A DNA stretch of 7,353 nucleotides from Chitinophagaceae bacterium (GTDB taxonomy: Bacteria; Bacteroidota; Bacteroidia; Chitinophagales; Chitinophagaceae): contig JACVCQ010000110.1 of the NCBI GenBank assembly GCA_016741945.1, positions 1 to 7,353 on the forward strand, in the 5' to 3' direction. A program made the translations under genes and the position numbers. This document shows positions 1 through 4,700 of this stretch, in pieces. Under the pieces are notes generated by a model. That model did no database searches. It saw only the letters and a program-made list of their open reading frames with translations, and was not told the origin of the DNA. Position 1 is the stretch's first letter; every line of letters starts with the position of its first letter.

Positions 1-389
1 CGGGCAAGAATAACGAACTTCGGAATAACACAACAGTGGATATTCGGTTAGATGATGCACCGGAACAACTGAAAGACCTACGCCGCAGTTATACCGTAAA
101 CATAGCGTATCAACATATGAATGATGGAGACCTTGCGGTGGAGAAAAACGATATGGTCAAAGCAATGGCTGAGTATAACGCTGCCATGCAATTGTTTCCC
201 AATAATCTGGAAATGCAATTCTGGACAGCTATTACTTTGGCAAATAATAAAGAGGTAGATAAAGCGATTCCTCTGTTAAAGAAGATCTTTAATGAGGATA
301 AAAACTGGAAAGAACTTGCTAGACGATTACCCGCTGTGAATTTATTGACCGTTTCGGAGGCTGATTTGAAGCGAATTCTTTCCTTATAA
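1..389 (+). CDS. C-terminal part of a probable DUF1028-family protein with TPR-like tail (5' truncated by window edge)
   Basis: Only the last 128 codons are present. The frame is open from base 3, so the GTG at 36 is an internal valine and not a start. The segment around residues 10-28 (TTVDIRLDDAPEQLKDLRRS) resembles, from memory, the linker that follows the DUF1028 domain (Ntn-hydrolase-like fold) in many bacterial proteins. It is followed by two TPR-like helical pairs: about residues 36-69 (with GDLAVEKNDMVKAMAEYNAA) and about 70-103 (with WTAITLANNKEVDKAIPLL). The end, RRLPAVNLL plus a short acidic helix, also matches the usual DUF1028 tail. The DUF1028 core would lie left of the window, so the family call rests on the tail alone, and a generic TPR protein is the main alternative. 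The biochemical role of the family is not established. The gene is separated from gatB by 62 nt containing only weak hairpins, so read-through into gatB is possible. Confidence 0.72.
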   Translation, partial: GKNNELRNNTTVDIRLDDAPEQLKDLRRSYTVNIAYQHMNDGDLAVEKNDMVKAMAEYNAAMQLFPNNLEMQFWTAITLANNKEVDKAIPLLKKIFNEDKNWKELARRLPAVNLLTVSEADLKRILSL

Positions 390-421
390 TTATCTCACAA
401 AACCATGATAAACATCCATTA

Positions 422-444
422 GCTGAATAATCAGCAGTATTTTT
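422..444 (+). terminator. Weak hairpin plus T-run after the DUF1028-like gene (possible terminator or attenuator)
   Basis: GCTGA (422-426) and TCAGC (431-435) form a 5-bp stem with an ATAA loop, followed two bases later by TATTTTT (438-444). The shape is that of a small intrinsic terminator, but the stem is short and has only three G-C pairs. An outer inverted repeat, TCACAAAA (395-402) with TTTTGTGA (441-448), encloses it. The right arm of this repeat lies just before the gatB start codon. It may end the upstream transcript, damp read-through, or be chance. Confidence 0.25.
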
Positions 445-445
445 G
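438..445 (+). promoter_or_regulatory. Candidate Bacteroidota -7 element (TATTTTTG) before gatB
   Basis: TATTTTTG fits the Bacteroidota primary sigma -7 consensus TAnnTTTG. No clear TTTG or TTG -33 element is seen about 20 bases upstream (around 410-420), so support is partial. If used, transcription would begin at or within a few bases of the ATG at 452, giving a leaderless or nearly leaderless mRNA. AT-rich sequence makes a chance match easy. Confidence 0.2.
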
Positions 446-451
446 TGATTG

Positions 452-1897
452 ATGTTATTACAGGAAAAATATGAGGCAGTTATTGGACTGGAAGTTCATG
501 CTCAATTGGCTACAAGCAGCAAATTATTTTGTGGAGATAGCACTGCATTTGGAGCTGAACCCAATACCCAGGTCAGTCCAATTACTTTAGGTCATCCCGG
601 CACACTTCCCAAAACAAACCAGAAAGCAGTTGAATTTGCAATCAAAATGGGACTAGCCTGTCATTGTGCAATTGAACAGTATAATTATTTCGCCAGAAAG
701 AATTACTTCTATCCTGATCTTCCCAAAGGATATCAAATATCGCAACATACCACTCCCATTTGTAAAGGTGGGTATGTAACCATTCATACCTCTACCGGTA
801 GGAAAGATGTACAATTGAATAGAATTCATTTAGAAGAAGATGCTGGTAAAAGCATACATGATCTGGATGAAAACAATACCTGTATCGATTTGAACAGAGC
901 CGGAACTCCCTTGATTGAAATTGTTACTGAGCCGGATATGCACAGCGCAGAAGAAGCCTGGCATTATGTTACCGAAATTAGGAAACTGGTACAATGGTTG
1001 GGTATTTGTGATGGCAATATGGAAGAAGGTAATTTGCGTTGTGATGCTAATATCTCTGTACGATTAAGAGGAACTAAAGTATTGGGTACGAAAGTAGAGG
1101 TCAAAAATCTAAACTCTATCCGTAATATCAAAAAAGCGATTGAGTTTGAAATTGATAGAATCATTCAGTTGCTGGAAAAAAGAGACCCTATTAAACAGCA
1201 AACCAGAAGCTTTGACGCCTCTAATGATACCACATTCCCAATCCGGGATAAAGAAGAAGCCAATGATTATCGTTACTTTCCCGATCCCGACCTCGCTCCT
1301 TTTCATTTGACAGAATCTTTTATTACTGGTATTCAACAATCCTTGCCGGAATTACCCGCAGAACTGGAAGTAAGATTAATCACAACATACGGGTTGAATG
1401 AATATGATGCGGGGCAACTTTGCGACTCTATAGCTACTGTTAAATATTTTGAGGCAGTAGCTAAGCACACCACTCAATACAAAGCCATTGCCAACTGGAT
1501 ATTAGGTCCTATCAGACAATACCTCAACGAAGAGCAAAAGGATATTACAGCACTTACGTTAACACCTGCTAGTCTTTCCGTTATGATAGAATTGGTACAA
1601 AATAGTAAGGTTAGCTTCTCTGTTGCGTCTTCAAAGCTATTACCCGTTTTGTTGGAAAAAGATAGCGATCCATTGCAACTTGCCACTGATATGAATTTAA
1701 TCATGGTAAATGATGGAGATATGCTGGAGAAATGGGTGGATGAAGCCATCCATGCAATGCCCGATAAAGTAACTGACTACAAAAAAGGTAAAAAAGGTTT
1801 AATCGGTTTATTCGTAGGTGAAGTAAAGAAAAGAAGTAAAGGACAGGCTGATCCAAAACTGGTAACAGCATTACTTGAAAAAAAACTCAATCAATAA
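452..1897 (+). CDS. gatB: Aspartyl/glutamyl-tRNA(Asn/Gln) amidotransferase subunit B
   Basis: GatB is the kinase and tRNA-binding subunit of the cytoplasmic GatCAB complex. It activates the side chain of Glu-tRNA(Gln) or Asp-tRNA(Asn) with ATP before amidation with ammonia from GatA. The 481-aa length is normal. Hallmarks in order are GLEVHAQL (12-19), a relaxed zinc-knuckle region (24-50), RKNYFYPDLPKGYQISQ (82-98), RIHLEEDAGK (124-133), DLNRAGTPLIEIVTEPD (146-162), MEEGNLRCDANIS (190-202), GTKVEVKNLNS (212-222) and DYRYFPDPDL (272-281). Glu14 and His16 match, by motif position, kinase-site residues of Staphylococcus aureus GatB. A helical segment and a C-terminal YqeY-type tRNA-binding domain (about 370-481, ending KGLIGLFVGEVKKRSKGQAD) complete it. 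I chose the ATG at 452; a TTG directly before it would add one residue, and a TGA stop at 446-448 bounds the frame. No Shine-Dalgarno sequence is visible. gatA and gatC are not in the window. Three of the four zinc-ligand cysteines seen in other GatBs are replaced. Confidence 0.97.
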   Translation: MLLQEKYEAVIGLEVHAQLATSSKLFCGDSTAFGAEPNTQVSPITLGHPGTLPKTNQKAVEFAIKMGLACHCAIEQYNYFARKNYFYPDLPKGYQISQHTTPICKGGYVTIHTSTGRKDVQLNRIHLEEDAGKSIHDLDENNTCIDLNRAGTPLIEIVTEPDMHSAEEAWHYVTEIRKLVQWLGICDGNMEEGNLRCDANISVRLRGTKVLGTKVEVKNLNSIRNIKKAIEFEIDRIIQLLEKRDPIKQQTRSFDASNDTTFPIRDKEEANDYRYFPDPDLAPFHLTESFITGIQQSLPELPAELEVRLITTYGLNEYDAGQLCDSIATVKYFEAVAKHTTQYKAIANWILGPIRQYLNEEQKDITALTLTPASLSVMIELVQNSKVSFSVASSKLLPVLLEKDSDPLQLATDMNLIMVNDGDMLEKWVDEAIHAMPDKVTDYKKGKKGLIGLFVGEVKKRSKGQADPKLVTALLEKKLNQ

Positions 1898-1907
1898 AAA
1901 TACATAC

Positions 1908-3026
1908 ATGAAAGCATGGTTATACATCGCGGCTGCTATTACATTCTTGAGCAGTTGCCAGGAAAAAAAGTATGGAGCGTTTACAGTAAGTGGCAAAATC
2001 ACAAATGCCCCATCCAAAAAAATATTTTTACAGGAATTACCTTACGGAGGTGAAAAACCGGTCATTCTCGACTCTACTACTTTAAAAGACAATGGCAACT
2101 TTGAACTAAGAGCTGTTGGTACAGAAGAATCATTGTATAGGTTGGTCATTGAAAATGGACCGGATGTTTTATTGGTGAATGATGGCAAAAGTATCCGTGT
2201 GAATGTTGATGTTAATAATTACAGGGCATATACTGTTGAAGGCTCTGATGCTAGTAATAGTTTACACAAACTTTTTGAAGACTTTCGTGTGAAAGACTCT
2301 GTTTTATACCTCACTTTCGCTGCCTTGGATAGTTTGCAACAGACTGGGAATGATAGTTTGATTACAGTAGAAAGAGCGAAGCGAGATATACAACTTAGAG
2401 ACATGAATAAACTGATCTCAGATTTTGTAAATACTTCAGAAAGTCCTGCTGCACGTTATTATGCTTTGGGAATGGGCTCACGTACCATGCAAGCTGAAGA
2501 ACTCAAAGCACTGGCCAATGCATCTGCAGATAAGTTCAAAGAACATAGTGGGTTGGCAAAAATCAAGAGTTTAATGGCAGTAAGCACACAAGCACCTCCA
2601 TCTAATGGCTTATTGAATCAACCTGCCCCTGAAATCAGTTTACCCGATACAGATGGAAAGCTGTTTTCATTGAGCAGTTTAAAAGGCAAATATGTATTGG
2701 TTGATTTTTGGGCGAGTTGGTGCATGCCTTGCAGAAAAGAAAATCCAAACGTGGTAGCTGCCTACAATAAATTCAAGGATAAAAATTTTACTATTTTAGG
2801 AGTTTCATTGGATCAGGATAAAGAAGCATGGTTAGAAGCCATTGCAAAAGACAAACTAACTTGGAAACATATCAGTGATCTAAAATATTGGGAAAGCGTG
2901 GTAGTGCCGATGTATAAAATTGAAGGCATTCCATTTAATGTGCTACTTGATCCAACCGGTAAGATCATTGCAACAGATTTGAGAGGTGAAGCTTTAGAGA
3001 AGAAATTAGCTGAAGTCATTCAATAA
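1908..3026 (+). CDS. TlpA-like thiol-disulfide oxidoreductase lipoprotein (DUF4369 + thioredoxin-like domain)
   Basis: This is a 372-aa lipoprotein. The first 17 residues form a type II signal peptide (MK, then a hydrophobic stretch from AWLYIAAAITFL) with lipobox LSSC and lipidated Cys17. Residues about 25-115 look like the beta-rich DUF4369 domain typical of Bacteroidota (FTVSGKIT, LDSTTLKDNGNFEL). A helical linker (about 117-230) follows. Residues about 238-372 are an AhpC/TSA-TlpA-type thioredoxin fold, with QPAPEISLPDTDGKLFSLSS, active site WC272MPC275, and the cis-proline Pro342 in GIPFNVLLDPTGKII. Both cysteines are present, so it should be redox-active, probably reducing disulfides in periplasmic or outer-membrane proteins; its partner is unknown. 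The ATG at 1908 is chosen because it gives an ideal lipoprotein signal. A TTG at 1875 would overlap gatB and put 11 polar residues before it. It begins 10 nt after the gatB stop and likely shares that transcript. A strong terminator follows 19 nt after its stop. Confidence 0.93.
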   Translation: MKAWLYIAAAITFLSSCQEKKYGAFTVSGKITNAPSKKIFLQELPYGGEKPVILDSTTLKDNGNFELRAVGTEESLYRLVIENGPDVLLVNDGKSIRVNVDVNNYRAYTVEGSDASNSLHKLFEDFRVKDSVLYLTFAALDSLQQTGNDSLITVERAKRDIQLRDMNKLISDFVNTSESPAARYYALGMGSRTMQAEELKALANASADKFKEHSGLAKIKSLMAVSTQAPPSNGLLNQPAPEISLPDTDGKLFSLSSLKGKYVLVDFWASWCMPCRKENPNVVAAYNKFKDKNFTILGVSLDQDKEAWLEAIAKDKLTWKHISDLKYWESVVVPMYKIEGIPFNVLLDPTGKIIATDLRGEALEKKLAEVIQ

Positions 3027-3045
3027 TCAACTGAGAACAACAGAT

Positions 3046-3080
3046 AAAAAGCCCGTGAATAAATATTCATGGGCTTTTTT
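3046..3080 (+). terminator. Intrinsic terminator of the gatB-tlpA-like unit, possibly bidirectional
   Basis: The core stem GCCCGTGAAT (3051-3060) pairs with ATTCATGGGC (3065-3074) around an AAAT loop (3061-3064), with one G-T wobble. It is extended by five A-T pairs (3046-3050 with 3075-3079), and six T residues (3075-3080) close it. It starts 19 nt after the TlpA-like stop codon. The flanking A-run means the - strand also reads as stem plus U-tract, so it could act as a second stop for the SusCD transcript. Confidence 0.9.
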
Positions 3081-3167
3081 ATATCCTACTATAGAGTTGA
3101 TTTTAAAAGTATAGAACGCGCCCCATCAAACATTTATAATAAAACTGAAGACTACATGGCTACAAAG

Positions 3168-3199
3168 AAAGAGGTCAGCTCAAATGAGCTGACCTCTTT
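3168..3199 (-). terminator. Intrinsic terminator of the SusCD operon
   Basis: This is a perfect 14-bp inverted repeat (3168-3181 with 3186-3199; arms AAAGAGGTCAGCTC and GAGCTGACCTCTTT) with an AAAT loop on the + strand. It begins 23 nt after the susD-like stop codon on the - strand. Read on the - strand, the stem ends in CTCTTT and continues CTTTGT, a pyrimidine-rich but interrupted U-tract. Position and stem strength indicate transcript termination or 3'-end protection for the SusCD mRNA. Confidence 0.85.
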
Positions 3200-3222
3200 G
3201 TATATACACTAATCGATGAGAA

Positions 3223-4659
3223 TTAGTTGGTATAACCAGGATTCTGCTGAATCAAAGGATTTGCTTGAATCTCAGTGTTTGGAATCGGTAACAAGAATCT
3301 GAAATTACCCGCGGCCAATGATGTTGGTGCATTGGGCTGTGGTAAATCAACTGTTAAACGAGTGATTGCCAGATTTCTTCTTCTTGCGTCAAAGAAACGG
3401 TGACCTTCATAAGGTAACTCTTTAAATCTTTCTTCCATGATTTGTGCGATAGCTGCATCTCTTGAAGCAAGAATTACAGGAGTATAACCATTGATACGAG
3501 CGGTACGTAATGCATTCAAATCAGCAGCAGCACCAACCAAATCGTTGTTTTCTGCACGAGCTTCTGCACGAATCAGCATCATTTCACCGGTACGGAACAC
3601 TTTTGCATCCGCAACGTTTTCTGTAGCTGTACCATAAGCAGTACCTTCATACTTTCTGATTAATCGGGTGTATTTTCTTGCCCCGCCGGCTAACAAAGGT
3701 TCATTCTTGTAATAAGCAGTAAAACGGATGTCGTTTGCCTGATCATAAGCATCCCAAAGTTTTTGAGAAACAGTCCAAGTTACAGTTCCAATATTACTTG
3801 CATTAGCAGAAGTACCACGGAATAAAGAACCGATACGACCACCCACTGAAGCAGTACGGCTTAATTTGAATGCCAATTCATTGTTGTTAGCATCAGTCCA
3901 GATACCTGTAAAATTCGCACGCGCAGCTAAAGGAATAGCATTGATATATTCCGTGCTGAAAGTTATAGCATCATTCCACTCTCTTAAATACAATGCAACT
4001 CTTGCTTGTAAAGCTGATACAGCAGGCTGAGTAGCTCTGTATATATCCGTCAGCGCTGTTGGTAACAAAGGTTTAGCAGCTGTAAGATCTGCCTTTAGCT
4101 TCTGGAAATAAGGGGCAACAGTGATACGAGCTTGAGGTATGAGAGAAGGAGTTTCCATGTAAGCCAATGCCAAATCAGTTCCTACTGCACTATTGCTATA
4201 ATAGCGGTATAACTCAAAATGACAGAAAGCTCTTAAGAATAAAGCCTCTCCTCTTACTCTATTGCGTATAGCTTCATCAGAAGCTCCTCTTGAAGCAGTA
4301 GCTGTTGGAAGGGCTTGTAATACACGGTTGCAACGATCAATTACTCTATAGTACAGTGGGAATGCTGTAAAGTTATCCCTAATAGAGATATCAGTTGAAC
4401 TGTATTGCCATTCATGAACAGTAGCAGCATTATAGAAGTCAGCAGAAACTACTTCATCAGACACTACAGCATTCCAAAGAATCCCCATTTCAATGTTCAT
4501 CCCTGCATAAGCACCTATCACACCTTGCTCATTGTTTTCAACGGTTTTCAAGGCAATTTCTCCGGCGATGAGGTCTGTCTCTTTAATATTCAGCAATTTT
4601 TTGCAAGAAAAAAGAGAGACCAACATGGTCGAAAAAATCAATATTTTAATTTTTTTCAT
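3223..4659 (-). CDS. SusD/RagB-family nutrient-binding outer-membrane lipoprotein
   Basis: SusD-family proteins are surface lipoproteins that cap a SusC transporter and capture its ligand, often an oligosaccharide and sometimes a peptide. The protein is 478 aa. Residues 1-18 are a lipoprotein signal (MKKIKILIFS and a hydrophobic core) with lipobox LFSC, lipidated Cys19, then KKLLNI as is common in this family. The N-terminal SusD region includes NEQGVIGAYAGM (43-54). TPR-like helices lie near 135-155 (RGEALFLRAFCHFELYRYYS), 213-239 and 359-389 (EMMLIRAEARAENNDLVGAA). The RagB/SusD C-terminal signature is clear: EERFKELPYEGHRFFDARR (409-427) and FLLPIPNTEIQANPLIQQNP (455-474). The start at 4659 fits the signal peptide exactly; upstream sequence is A-rich (AATAAAG) without a Shine-Dalgarno sequence. 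It lies 41 nt downstream of the susC-like gene with no terminator between, so they are one operon. The ligand cannot be inferred. Confidence 0.96.
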   Translation of the reverse strand: MKKIKILIFSTMLVSLFSCKKLLNIKETDLIAGEIALKTVENNEQGVIGAYAGMNIEMGILWNAVVSDEVVSADFYNAATVHEWQYSSTDISIRDNFTAFPLYYRVIDRCNRVLQALPTATASRGASDEAIRNRVRGEALFLRAFCHFELYRYYSNSAVGTDLALAYMETPSLIPQARITVAPYFQKLKADLTAAKPLLPTALTDIYRATQPAVSALQARVALYLREWNDAITFSTEYINAIPLAARANFTGIWTDANNNELAFKLSRTASVGGRIGSLFRGTSANASNIGTVTWTVSQKLWDAYDQANDIRFTAYYKNEPLLAGGARKYTRLIRKYEGTAYGTATENVADAKVFRTGEMMLIRAEARAENNDLVGAAADLNALRTARINGYTPVILASRDAAIAQIMEERFKELPYEGHRFFDARRRNLAITRLTVDLPQPNAPTSLAAGNFRFLLPIPNTEIQANPLIQQNPGYTN

Positions 4660-4700
4660 CTTTATTGATTTATAGATTCAGAATTGATTGTTTCCTTGAC

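Noticed and set aside
36..38. GTG as a start codon for the first gene
   Set aside because: The frame is open to the left edge, and the codons before it (GKNNELRNNTT) fit the family linker, so the gene is truncated by the window and does not start here.
964..1749. Three - strand open frames opposite gatB (964-1164, 1109-1339, 1474-1749)
   Set aside because: They lie antisense inside a clearly conserved gene and show no recognisable domain or signal. They are shadows of gatB.
1875..1907. Upstream TTG start for the TlpA-like gene, overlapping gatB by 23 nt
   Set aside because: It would place 11 polar residues before the lipoprotein signal; the ATG at 1908 gives a canonical signal peptide.
2219..3019. 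- strand open frames opposite the TlpA-like gene (2219-2404, 2813-3019)
   Set aside because: They are short, antisense to a well-supported lipoprotein and without family resemblance.
3156..3212. 18-codon frame starting ATGGCTACAAAG in the convergent gap
   Set aside because: Most of it is the terminator palindrome read through, so the coding look is accidental.
4405..4668. 87-codon + strand frame opposite the start of the susD-like gene
   Set aside because: It overlaps the signal peptide and N-terminus of a confident SusD protein on the other strand; it has no domain and no supporting context.
4660..4700. Possible promoter or terminator between the susC-like and susD-like genes
   Set aside because: The 41-nt spacer is AT-rich with no stable hairpin and no clear -33/-7 pair. 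It reads as an ordinary intercistronic gap.
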